DNA of 13,409 nt from UMGS755 sp045590535 (GTDB lineage Bacteria; Bacillota; Clostridia; UBA1381; UBA9506), in assembly GCA_045590535.1 (NCBI GenBank), contig JAZNRE010000024.1:1-13409 (forward strand), read 5' to 3'. The notes under the pieces were generated by a model that saw only the letters and a program-made list of their open reading frames with translations, was not told the DNA's origin and searched no databases. The first letter of the stretch is position 1; the number at the start of each line of letters is the position of its first letter. A program made the position numbers and the translations under genes. Positions 1 through 9,377 of the stretch are shown in pieces.

Positions 1-1267
1 CCGCTTGGCCTCCGACTTGTACACCACCCCCAAAAATTATATTGACGATGTCACCTTCACTTATACAGTAAATGGTAGCACCGCCCAGATTTCCTATGCC
101 ATTGAAACCGTGGGCGACGGTGATGTCAGCCTGAATGTTTACGACGAAGAAGGCAACCTCGTGGCCCAAGCCAAAGGCAACGCCGGCACCTTCACCATCG
201 AAAATGTGCACCTCTGGCAACCCCTTAATGCCTATCTCTACCGGGCGGAAATCAAGTTTGATACCGATTGCTACACCGAGCATTTCGGCATTCGCACCGT
301 GGAGGTAAAGGGGCAGACCTTCTTAATCAACGGCAAACCTTTTTACTTCAAAGGCTTTGGCAAGCATGAAGATACTCCCTTCCGGGGCCGTGGTTTAGAC
401 GAGGTGGCAAATGTTAAGGATTTAAGCCTTCTAAAGTGGATTGGCGCCAACTCCTTCCGCACCAGTCACTATCCCTATGCCGAAGAAATGATGTTCCTGT
501 GCGACCGGGAGGGCATTGTGGTCATTGACGAAACCCCCGCCGTGGGCGTCAATTTAAATTTTGGTGCTGCTGCAGGTGGCAAACCGCAGGATACCTATGC
601 AATTCTTCGGGTCAAGGAGCACCACGAAGAAGTGATTCGCGAAATGATTGCCCGGGATAAAAACCGCGCCTGCGTTGTCATGTGGTCCATCGCCAATGAA
701 TCCGACACAACCACTTATCCCGAAAGCGCCCTTTCATACTATCAACCCCTCTATGATTTGGCCCACGCCTGTGATCCGCAAAACAGACCCGTCACCATTG
801 TGGGCGTTCAAAACGACTTCACCAAAGATAAAACCCTGCCCATAACCGATGTTATCTGTTTAAACCGTTACTACGGCTGGTATATTTATGGTGGCGATTT
901 AGAAGCCGCCAAACAGGCTCTTGCTTTAGAGCTTGAGCATTGGAAAAAGCTTGACAAACCCCTGATGTTTACAGAATACGGCGCCGATACGGTGGCAGGT
1001 CTTCATGCCGCCACCCCAACCATGTTCACCGAAGAATATCAGGTGGAATTTTATGAGGCTGTGCATGAGGTCACAGACCGCTATGACTTTTTCATTGGTG
1101 AGCAGGTCTGGAACTTCGCCGATTTTGCAACCATTCAGGGCATCATGCGGGTAGATGGCAACAAAAAGGGCATTTTCACTCGTGACCGCCGCCCCAAATT
1201 AGCTGCCCATTACTTCCGCAAACGCTGGCACAACATCCCCGATTTTGAATATAAACCAAAGCACTAA
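1..1267 (+). CDS. uidA: Beta-glucuronidase (GH2), 5' end cut by window edge
   Basis: This enzyme hydrolyses beta-D-glucuronides, releasing glucuronate and the aglycone. The frame is open to the left edge; 421 residues are visible and the full family protein is about 600, so roughly 180 N-terminal residues (most of the sugar-binding jelly-roll domain) lie outside. The TTG at position 5 is probably an internal Leu codon, not the start. Numbering from that TTG, the immunoglobulin-like GH2 domain spans about 5-100 and the TIM barrel about 105-415. The acid/base Glu is E232 in WSIANES and the nucleophile is E324 in FTEYGAD. NRYYGWY (287-293) and GEQVWNFADF (365-374) are family hallmarks. N386 and K388 in GNKKG form the N-x-K motif that recognises the glucuronate carboxylate, which argues against beta-galactosidase. 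The active-site loop after AVGVNL is about six residues shorter than in E. coli GUS. The gene converges on the yunB end of the glycogen cluster. No transporter is visible. Confidence 0.95.
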   Translation, partial: RLASDLYTTPKNYIDDVTFTYTVNGSTAQISYAIETVGDGDVSLNVYDEEGNLVAQAKGNAGTFTIENVHLWQPLNAYLYRAEIKFDTDCYTEHFGIRTVEVKGQTFLINGKPFYFKGFGKHEDTPFRGRGLDEVANVKDLSLLKWIGANSFRTSHYPYAEEMMFLCDREGIVVIDETPAVGVNLNFGAAAGGKPQDTYAILRVKEHHEEVIREMIARDKNRACVVMWSIANESDTTTYPESALSYYQPLYDLAHACDPQNRPVTIVGVQNDFTKDKTLPITDVICLNRYYGWYIYGGDLEAAKQALALELEHWKKLDKPLMFTEYGADTVAGLHAATPTMFTEEYQVEFYEAVHEVTDRYDFFIGEQVWNFADFATIQGIMRVDGNKKGIFTRDRRPKLAAHYFRKRWHNIPDFEYKPKH

Positions 1268-1359
1268 TGCCATATTATTGTTTTCGATTGTCCTACCAGC
1301 CATCCGACTACCATATGCTACAAATAAGAGGATTGTGGGAATAGCTTCTCTTTGCAGAA

Positions 1360-1460
1360 GGGGTCCAGGGGCTCCGCCCCTATGTCGTTTCGTGGGGGTA
1401 TGGGGGGAGAATCGAAACTCCCCCATGTTTTTGCTACTTTTGTCGCACAAAAGTAGGCCC
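1360..1460. repeat. Cluster of three consecutive hairpins
   Basis: Three inverted repeats follow one another. AGGGGC/GCCCCT with a 3-nt loop spans 1367-1381. GGGGGAG/CTCCCCC spans 1403-1424 with an 8-nt loop. CTACTTTTGT/ACAAAAGTAG, a perfect 10-bp stem with loop CGC, spans 1434-1456. The GC-rich first hairpin and the ACTTTTGT palindrome resemble dispersed intergenic repeats I associate with clostridial genomes, but only one copy lies in this window. The family assignment is therefore inference; the hairpins are seen directly. Confidence 0.6.
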
Positions 1461-1516
1461 GCCCGGCAAGGCACACAAAATTACTCCTCTTTTGAATCTT
1501 TACACCAATAGTCCTC

Positions 1517-1582
1517 GAAAGGCCCTCCACCACCTTCGGTGGTCCCCCTCCCTTTAGACAAGGGAGGTGAAGGAGGGCTTTC
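1517..1582. repeat. Three-way-junction inverted-repeat element
   Basis: An outer stem pairs 1517-1528 with 1572-1582 (GAAAGGCCCTCC against GGAGGGCTTTC; 11 pairs, one bulged G). It encloses two hairpins: ACCACC-TTC-GGTGGT at 1529-1543, and CCTCCCTT-TAGAC-AAGGGAGG at 1547-1567. The whole folds as a cloverleaf-like unit of 66 bases with no coding capacity. It looks like a small dispersed palindromic element (REP- or MITE-like). The structure is seen directly; the repeat-family nature is inferred. Confidence 0.65.
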
Positions 1583-1651
1583 AAGAGAGACTTTGTTCAT
1601 CGCTTAATCTATATGGACCACACAGGCTTAGCGTGGTTTTCGTTATAAAAC

Positions 1652-1678
1652 AAAAACCCTCCAAAACGGAGGGTTTTT
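1652..1678. terminator. Bidirectional intrinsic terminator between uidA and yunB
   Basis: AAAAACCCTCC pairs perfectly with GGAGGGTTTTT (11 bp) around the loop AAAAC. A T-rich tail follows on both strands (TTTTTCATTTTATT rightward, TTTTTGTTTTAT leftward). It lies 23 bases beyond the yunB stop and ends the uidA transcript from the other side, so it can serve both convergent units. Confidence 0.93.
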
Positions 1679-1701
1679 CATTTTATTCCTGATTCCAATC
1701 T

Positions 1702-2406
1702 TTAACCAATAATATCTAAAACATCACTTTCATATCCTTCCCCAAGCTGGTCTATGTTCACATAGTTATCGGGAATTTTGCCCACAATAATGGTTTGCAC
1801 AACAGGCAGCTCGGTTTTAATTTCACTGCTGACATCATAACCCGGCATAACCAGATTAAAATAGCAGGTGGCAACCAGACTCATTTCAAAATGGGTTTGG
1901 TTAATCCCTGCCTCTGTCAGCTTGCTTGAAAATTCTACCTGTGTGTGTCCATAAGGCATCAGCTGCACAGGCAATAAGGGTCCTATGCCGGATAAAAAAG
2001 CACAACCACTAACGCTTCCAAACGGAATTTGAATTTTTGTTTCAGTAATAGAATCAATTTCTTTTTGAATGGCCATTGCCGTTTCCGCATTCAGCCGGTT
2101 CATTTCTGCCATGTCAGAGTTCACAGCACTGATTGTGCCGTCTTCCAAGCGGGAAAGGTTGATAAAATCAGCATAATTTTTATCTTCAAAAATTTGGCTG
2201 ACGGCACGGAACACCGCTTGTTCTGCCAAAACTTTTGTGCGGTTTTGGGCCTGCGCTACCATAAGGGGCTGCATAATTTTCATGATGTATAGAGCACACA
2301 CAAAAACGGCCATAACGCACAGACACACCAAAAGACCCACAGAGATTTTTCTCCGTTTTGCCCTACTTCCGCGAATGCAAATTCTTCGTTTTTCGCCTAA
2401 CCGCAT
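1702..2406 (-). CDS. yunB: Sporulation protein YunB
   Basis: Membrane-anchored sporulation protein of the YunB family. In B. subtilis it is made in the mother cell under sigma-E; its biochemical role is unknown. Counting from the ATG at 2406 (234 aa; the B. subtilis protein is slightly longer), a basic N-terminus is followed by one transmembrane helix at about 21-45. An extracytoplasmic domain then carries the family signature blocks: IPFGSVSG (127-134), the GIGPLLPVQLMPYG stretch (about 140-153), EAGINQT (165-171) and IIVGKIPDNYVNI (206-218). GAGGTG six bases before the ATG supports this start. An in-frame GTG at 2415 would add three residues. The gene follows the GH13 gene after 63 bases with no terminator between them, so read-through is possible. 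A CATACAATA element in the gap suggests its own sporulation-type promoter. The bidirectional terminator at 1652-1678 ends the unit. Confidence 0.92.
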   Translation of the reverse strand: MRLGEKRRICIRGSRAKRRKISVGLLVCLCVMAVFVCALYIMKIMQPLMVAQAQNRTKVLAEQAVFRAVSQIFEDKNYADFINLSRLEDGTISAVNSDMAEMNRLNAETAMAIQKEIDSITETKIQIPFGSVSGCAFLSGIGPLLPVQLMPYGHTQVEFSSKLTEAGINQTHFEMSLVATCYFNLVMPGYDVSSEIKTELPVVQTIIVGKIPDNYVNIDQLGEGYESDVLDIIG

Positions 2407-2435
2407 AGACCACACCTCGCCCCGGATACCTCTCT

Positions 2436-2465
2436 TATATTGTATGCCGCTTTTCTTGTCCCTGT
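2436..2465 (-). promoter_or_regulatory. Candidate sporulation sigma promoter for yunB
   Basis: On the minus strand CATACAATA (2446-2438) fits the -10 of sigma-E (CATACAnT) and of sigma-K (CATAnnnTA). An ACA at 2465-2463 lies 16 bases upstream, which fits the short AC-type -35 of sigma-K. There is no good ATATT-type sigma-E -35. The predicted transcript start is near 2431, giving a leader of about 25 bases. The element lies in the 63-base gap before yunB. The match was made by eye. Confidence 0.5.
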
Positions 2466-2478
2466 GCCATCGCCTGCA

Positions 2479-4313
2479 TCACATCAAAAGCAACAACGAC
2501 CCATAAGGCAGCAGCACCTTGTGCTCACCTTCAAACAAAACGCCGTGTTCATATAAGGGTTCGCCCTTAAAGGCTATCGCTTTTGGTGCATCCGAAACAT
2601 TCACAACGGCCAAAACCCGTTCTTCTTCACACAGACGCAAAAAACCAAAAATGCCATTCTCGCAAAGCGCCACATCAGTGCCGCCTCTTTGCAGGGCGCT
2701 GTGGTTGTTTTTTATTGTCGCCAAGCGTTTGTACCACTCTTTAATCTCCCTATTGCCCGCCTTCTCTCCCATATACTGTCTGTTAAAGGGGTCTGAAAAT
2801 CCCTCCATGCCAATTTCATCCCCATAATAAACAGAGGGGCAGCCGGGCAGGGTAAACTGCAAAAAAACAGCCACCTGCAGCTTTTTCAAGGCGTCTTCAA
2901 GCTCTTGCTCATTCAATTTAAAATCGGCCTGCTCCCTTTTGCTTTGCGGCATTCGGCCCTGATGCAGGGCTGTTAAAATCCGCGGCGTATCGTGGGTAGA
3001 CAGGGCATTCATCATGGTGTGCAGTGCAGGCTCGGGGTAATGCTCACAAAGACCCATGACGATTTCGCAAAAATCCTTTTCGGTAATTTCTCTTTTCACA
3101 AACCGGATAATCCCGTCCCGCCACACATAGTTCATCACGCTGTCTAAATAACCCCCCTGCAAATAAGGGCGCCGCTTGCCATAGCTGATTTTGTTTGAAG
3201 CATCCTCCCAAACTTCGCCAATCACCAAAGCCTCCGGCTTTTCTGTCTTAACGGCAGCATATAAAGCCTGCAAAAACCCGTCCGGCAACTCATCCGCCAC
3301 ATCCAGGCGCCAGCCGTCAGCCCCCTGCCGCAGCCAATATCTTGCAACGCCTTCCTCCCCTGTAATAAACTGCAAATAATCAGGGTTTTCTTCACAAACA
3401 CAGGGCAGGGTATCAATGCCCCACCAGGCTGTGTATTCATGCGGATACTGCTGAAACTGATACCAGCTTCGGTAGGGGGAGTTTTCATTGTGATAGGCGC
3501 CATTTCCAAAGCGGTTTTTCTTGTCAAAATAAACGCTGTCGCTTCCTGTGTGAGAAAAAACGCCGTCCAAAATCACGCTCATGCCCATGTCGTGTGCTTC
3601 CTCGCACAGCAACCTGAAATCTTCATTTCTGCCAAGCATGGGGTCAATGCGCATATAATCCGCTGTGTCATAGCGGTGGTTGGAAAAAGCCATAAAAACG
3701 GGGTTTACATAAAGCACTCGTGCACCCAACTCACAAAGATAGCCAAGGCGCACCTGCACACCGGCCAGATCGCCCCCAAAAAAATCGTTATTTAAAATCT
3801 GCCCCTCTTCGTTTGGCTCATAAAAAGGCAATTCTTCCATGTTTTCATGAAGGATAAAAGGAGTCATCTTGTCCTGCAAATCACACTGTCCCGCTTTATA
3901 AAACCGGTCAGGAAAAATCTGATACATAACCTGACCGTACCACTTTTGGCAGGCGGATGCACACTCTCTGTAACAGGTCAGCTGCCACTTTTCCCCGCTG
4001 CCAATACAGGGTTTGTTGTATCCGTCACGAAACACCAAAACCCTTTCGCCCTTTCTTGTAAGCACAAAGTTGTAAAAATAAAGCCCTGCCTCCGCCACAG
4101 TGTGCTGCAAAGAATATATCCGGTATCCGTCATGCTCCTTTTCAAAAGTCATAGGGATGCTCTCTGGCTCTCTGCCGTCTCTTTTGATCACAAAGAAAGC
4201 GTCCTCTTCTTCTGCATCTTTTACAAAAATTGTGAGGGTGAGCGCCTCCCCCTCTTTTGTGCAGCCAAAGGGTCGCTTAAACAAAAGGCTTCGGCTATCA
4301 AACAAAACTGTCA

Positions 4314-4317
<4 letters not shown>
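2479..4317 (-). CDS. GH13 alpha-glycosidase (neopullulanase/amylopullulanase-like)
   Basis: This alpha-glucan hydrolase probably cleaves malto-oligosaccharides or branched remnants of glycogen. At 612 aa with no signal peptide it should be cytoplasmic. Residues 1 to about 120 form an N-terminal beta domain (CBM34-like position), followed by the catalytic barrel starting at WYGQVMYQIFPDRF (126-139). The conserved GH13 regions are present: DGVFSH (D251, H256), GWRLDVADE with nucleophile D339, VIGEVWE with acid/base E368, and STHDTPR with stabiliser D443. A C-terminal beta domain follows from about 540. The NNDFFGG block (176-182) and YLQGGYLDSVMNY (385-397) resemble clostridial GH13_39/GH13_20 proteins; subfamily and exact specificity are not certain. 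The start is probably the GTG at 4317, overlapping the glgP stop (GTGA), with AGGAGG nine bases upstream; ATG at 4314 is the alternative. It is last in the glycogen cluster, where a debranching or oligosaccharide-clearing role would complement GlgP. Confidence 0.9.
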
Positions 4318-6737
<2,420 letters not shown>

Positions 6738-6752
6738 AGCGTTGCTTCACCT

Positions 6753-6806
6753 TTCTGCCTGCAGGCGCTTTTTTAAATTTATCTTCTGCCTGCAGGCCGG
6801 CAGAAG
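6753..6806 (-). promoter_or_regulatory. Hairpin plus 14-bp direct repeat between glgA and glgP
   Basis: TTCTGCCTGCAGGC occurs twice (6753-6766 and 6784-6797, plus-strand reading), each copy containing the 10-bp palindrome GCCTGCAGGC. The right copy forms an 8-bp hairpin, CTTCTGCC/GGCAGAAG (6783-6806), three bases past the glgA stop. The left copy abuts the glgP ribosome site. No U-tract follows in the transcribed direction, so it is not a standard terminator. It may modulate mRNA stability or glgP translation. Confidence 0.5.
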
Positions 6807-6809
6807 CCT

Positions 6810-8234
6810 TTAATGCATGGAATGGTAAATGGCTCTATATCGTTCGGCTGACTTGCGCCAGCTAAAATCCCTTTCCATGTTGCTGTAGACCACCTTTTTC
6901 CATTCCGGCTTTTTTTCATAATAGAACCAAAGGGCACGGTCCACGGCGTCCAGCATGTCGTGGGCGTTATAGCTTTTAAAAGTAAAGCCCTGCCCCTCAC
7001 CCGTTTCGGGGTTCACCGGCCCCACGGTGTCGTAAAGCCCACCGGTTTCACGAACAACAGGAATCGCCCCATAGCGCATGGCAATCATTTGTGCCAGTCC
7101 GCAGGGCTCACTTTTTGAGGGCATTAAAAACAAATCCGCCGCCCCATAAATTTTGCTTGCCAAACCCGCATCATATCGCAAATTAACGCTGACACGACCG
7201 GGGTATTGATAGGCCAGCTCCTGCAGCATGTTTTCAAATGCCGCATCTCCCGTGCCCAACACAACCAACTGCAGCCGCCTTCTTAAAAGTTCGTGGCGCA
7301 CAAAGGCCAAAAGGTCTAATCCTTTATGCCCCACCAATCGACTGACCATAGCCAGAATGGGCACATCCTCCTCCGGCAAAAGCCCCAAATGCTCTCTTAG
7401 CTTTCGCTTTCCAATCTTTTTTCCCGCCATGGTTTTCACATCATACCGACGAAAAAGATGCTGGTCTCGTTTAGGGTTAAAAAGCTCTGTATCAATGCCG
7501 TTGGTAATGCCGCAGAATTTATAGGAAACCCCCTGCAGCACAGGGCTTAACTCACCGCCATAATAAGCTGTTTGCAGCTCTTTTGCATAGTTTTCCGAAA
7601 CTGTGGTCACTTTATCCGCAAGGCATATGGCAGAAAACATAAAATTCAGGCAGCCGTCAAAAGCAAGCTCCGGCATGGCGGCTTCTGAAAGACCCAAAAC
7701 CTCTTTTGCAAAAGCAAAGGGTGCCTTTCCCTGATATTCTATGTTATGTATGGTAAACATAGTTTTCACAGGGCGGTATGCTTCTATTTGCTGATAAAAA
7801 TGTTTCAAAAAAACAGGCACCAGAGCACATTGCCAGTCATTTGCATGAATCACATCGGGAAAAAATCCAATATGCGGGAGCATTTCAAGTAACGCTTTGC
7901 AAAAATAGGCAAACCGCTCCCCGTCATCATAGTGACCATAAACATGGTCACGCCGAAAATAATATTCGTTGTCAATAAAATAATAGGTCACGCTGCCATA
8001 GGTTTGCCGAAAAACTCCGCCATATTGCTGCCGCCAGGCAAGAGGCACATTAAAATCGCAAACAAACTCCAGCTCGTGAACCAATCGCTCTTTAATGCTT
8101 TTATAAAGGGGCAGCACCACCGCCACTTCTTCTCCCTGCTCCGCCAAAGCTTTTGGCAGGGCATAGGCCACATCCCCCAGCCCGCCTATTTTAATATAGG
8201 GGGCTGCCTCGGCTGTTGCAAATAAAATCTTCAA
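6810..8234 (-). CDS. glgA: Glycogen synthase, ADP-glucose type (GT5)
   Basis: Transfers glucose from ADP-glucose to the growing alpha-1,4 chain of glycogen in the cytoplasm. Its 474 aa match the bacterial GlgA length. The N-terminus MKILFATAEAAPY leads into K15-I-G-G-L, the ADP-glucose site. The N-terminal Rossmann domain includes DVIHANDWQ (127-135) and FTIHNIEYQG (160-169). VTTVSENYAKE is at 209-219 and NGIDTELFNP at 245-254. The C-terminal domain has R299 and K304 of SRLVGHKG, and the catalytic-site loop SEPCGL with E376, followed by GGLYDTV (398-404). The start is TTG at 8234: no other start keeps the conserved N-terminus, and GGGAGG lies seven bases upstream. It begins 15 bases after glgD, consistent with one transcript. 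Confidence 0.97.
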   Translation of the reverse strand: MKILFATAEAAPYIKIGGLGDVAYALPKALAEQGEEVAVVLPLYKSIKERLVHELEFVCDFNVPLAWRQQYGGVFRQTYGSVTYYFIDNEYYFRRDHVYGHYDDGERFAYFCKALLEMLPHIGFFPDVIHANDWQCALVPVFLKHFYQQIEAYRPVKTMFTIHNIEYQGKAPFAFAKEVLGLSEAAMPELAFDGCLNFMFSAICLADKVTTVSENYAKELQTAYYGGELSPVLQGVSYKFCGITNGIDTELFNPKRDQHLFRRYDVKTMAGKKIGKRKLREHLGLLPEEDVPILAMVSRLVGHKGLDLLAFVRHELLRRRLQLVVLGTGDAAFENMLQELAYQYPGRVSVNLRYDAGLASKIYGAADLFLMPSKSEPCGLAQMIAMRYGAIPVVRETGGLYDTVGPVNPETGEGQGFTFKSYNAHDMLDAVDRALWFYYEKKPEWKKVVYSNMERDFSWRKSAERYRAIYHSMH

Positions 8235-8241
8235 AGTTCTT

Positions 8242-8247
8242 CCTCCC
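8242..8247 (-). promoter_or_regulatory. SD fixing the TTG start of glgA
   Basis: GGGAGG ends seven bases before TTG 8234, the same spacing as for glgD. It lies in the 15-base gap after the glgD stop and supports the rare start codon. Confidence 0.8.
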
Positions 8248-8249
8248 TG

Positions 8250-9362
8250 TCAAATGGTTTTGCCTTTGTTAATGATAATCTGATGGCCGGCTGCACCGGC
8301 GAGCAGGCGCCCTTTGGTCACGCACACATCTTTGTCGCAAATGGTATATTCCAAAGAAACGCCCTCTTCAATCCTTGTGTCCTGCATAATAATGCAGTTT
8401 TTCACCTTGGCGCCGGGCCCCACATAAACGCCGCGGAACAGCACCGAATTTTCCACCTCGCCGGCAATTATGCATCCATCGGCCACCAAACTGTTTTTTA
8501 AGCTGCTCCCCTTTAAATAGCGAGTGGGCATCTCATCTAAAATTTTGGTATACACCGCCCCGTGACGAAAGAAAATCTCGTTCCGCACCTCCGACTCCAA
8601 AAGAGCCAAATTGGCACGAAAATATTCTTCCACACACCCAATCCGCAAAATTCGTCCGTCAAATTCGATGTTGTGAAGGTCTAATTCCCCACACTTTGCC
8701 TGCAAGATTTCTCTCTCAAAGTCCACCAAATTATAAGAATTAGCCTCATAAAGCAGTTTGAGCAAAAACTCCCGCTTTGTAATATACATGCCAATCCCGC
8801 AGCTTGCCACTCCGGGAATGCCATAATGCATCAGCACCTCTTTCACTTTTCCCGAGAGGTCGCTGCGCACAATCACATCCCGGGCATCATTTTGACCCAT
8901 AATGGTCTCCCGCTTTGTAATCATGCTGATTTGCGCCCCTGATTCAATATGCTCTTTTAGCATCTTTTGATAATCTATACTGCAAATAATGTTGGCGTCT
9001 GCCAGCAAAACATATTCTTCGTTTGAGCGTTCCAAAAACCGTCTTGTGCCCCACAGGGCTTCCACCTTACCCCGATACACGCTCTTTTGACCGGCACCAA
9101 AAGGCGGCAAAATGAAAAGGCCGTCAACTTTTCTGTCCAAATCCCATTCCTTGCCGCTGCCTAAATGGTCCATCAAGGATTGATAGTTTTGCTTGGTAAT
9201 CACACCCACATTGGTAATGCCCGCATTCACCATGTTCGAAAGCACAAAATCAATCAGGCGATAGCGTCCGCCAAAGGGCAGAGAGGCCATGGTTCTCTGT
9301 CTTGTAATGTCTCCTAGCCGTTCGTCATAAATGTTTGAAAAAATAATACCCATCATGTTCAT
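8250..9362 (-). CDS. glgD: GlgD, non-catalytic partner of ADP-glucose pyrophosphorylase
   Basis: Paralogue of GlgC that, in Firmicutes, pairs with GlgC and modulates ADP-glucose synthesis. Its 370 aa hold a nucleotidyltransferase-like domain (about 1-240) and a left-handed beta-helix region (about 280-350). The fold is clear from LPFGGRYRLIDFVLSN (28-43), but catalytic signatures are lost. The glycine-rich nucleotide loop of GlgC is replaced by FSNIYDERLG (8-17), and the lysine of GlgC AKPAVPF aligns with M25. The catalytic Asp of GDHIY aligns with N124 in ADANIIC. FEEKP and YWKDVGT have no clear counterparts. ATG 9362 has AAAGGAGG seven bases upstream. It sits 15 bases after glgC and before glgA, as in Bacillus. 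GlgD is expected to have little activity alone. Confidence 0.95.
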   Translation of the reverse strand: MNMMGIIFSNIYDERLGDITRQRTMASLPFGGRYRLIDFVLSNMVNAGITNVGVITKQNYQSLMDHLGSGKEWDLDRKVDGLFILPPFGAGQKSVYRGKVEALWGTRRFLERSNEEYVLLADANIICSIDYQKMLKEHIESGAQISMITKRETIMGQNDARDVIVRSDLSGKVKEVLMHYGIPGVASCGIGMYITKREFLLKLLYEANSYNLVDFEREILQAKCGELDLHNIEFDGRILRIGCVEEYFRANLALLESEVRNEIFFRHGAVYTKILDEMPTRYLKGSSLKNSLVADGCIIAGEVENSVLFRGVYVGPGAKVKNCIIMQDTRIEEGVSLEYTICDKDVCVTKGRLLAGAAGHQIIINKGKTI

Positions 9363-9377
9363 AGCGCTTCCTCCTTT

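Larger units (their letters stand above)
1268..1651. other. Gene-free intergenic stretch after uidA
   Basis: This stretch holds no convincing gene. Positions 1268-1355 show nothing I recognise. Positions 1360-1460 hold three hairpins in a row, and 1517-1582 hold a folded inverted-repeat element; both are listed separately. Positions 1617-1637 contain a weak ACCAC/GTGGT hairpin. Short open frames crossing the hairpins on both strands have low-complexity content, lack good ribosome sites and run through the palindromes, so I do not call them genes. Confidence 0.7.

Noticed and set aside
1199..1584. Short open frames on both strands across the hairpin-rich gap (about 88-91 aa)
   Set aside because: They run through the palindromes, have no conserved domain I recognise and no good ribosome site, and the frames on opposite strands mirror the repeats.
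1617..1637. ACCAC/GTGGT hairpin followed by TTTTCGTT as a second terminator for uidA
   Set aside because: The stem is only 5 bp with an 11-base loop, and a much stronger terminator lies 15 bases further on.
6783..6806. Hairpin after glgA as an intrinsic terminator
   Set aside because: In the transcribed direction it is followed by ATAAATTTAAAAAAG and not by a U-tract, and glgP continues the operon.
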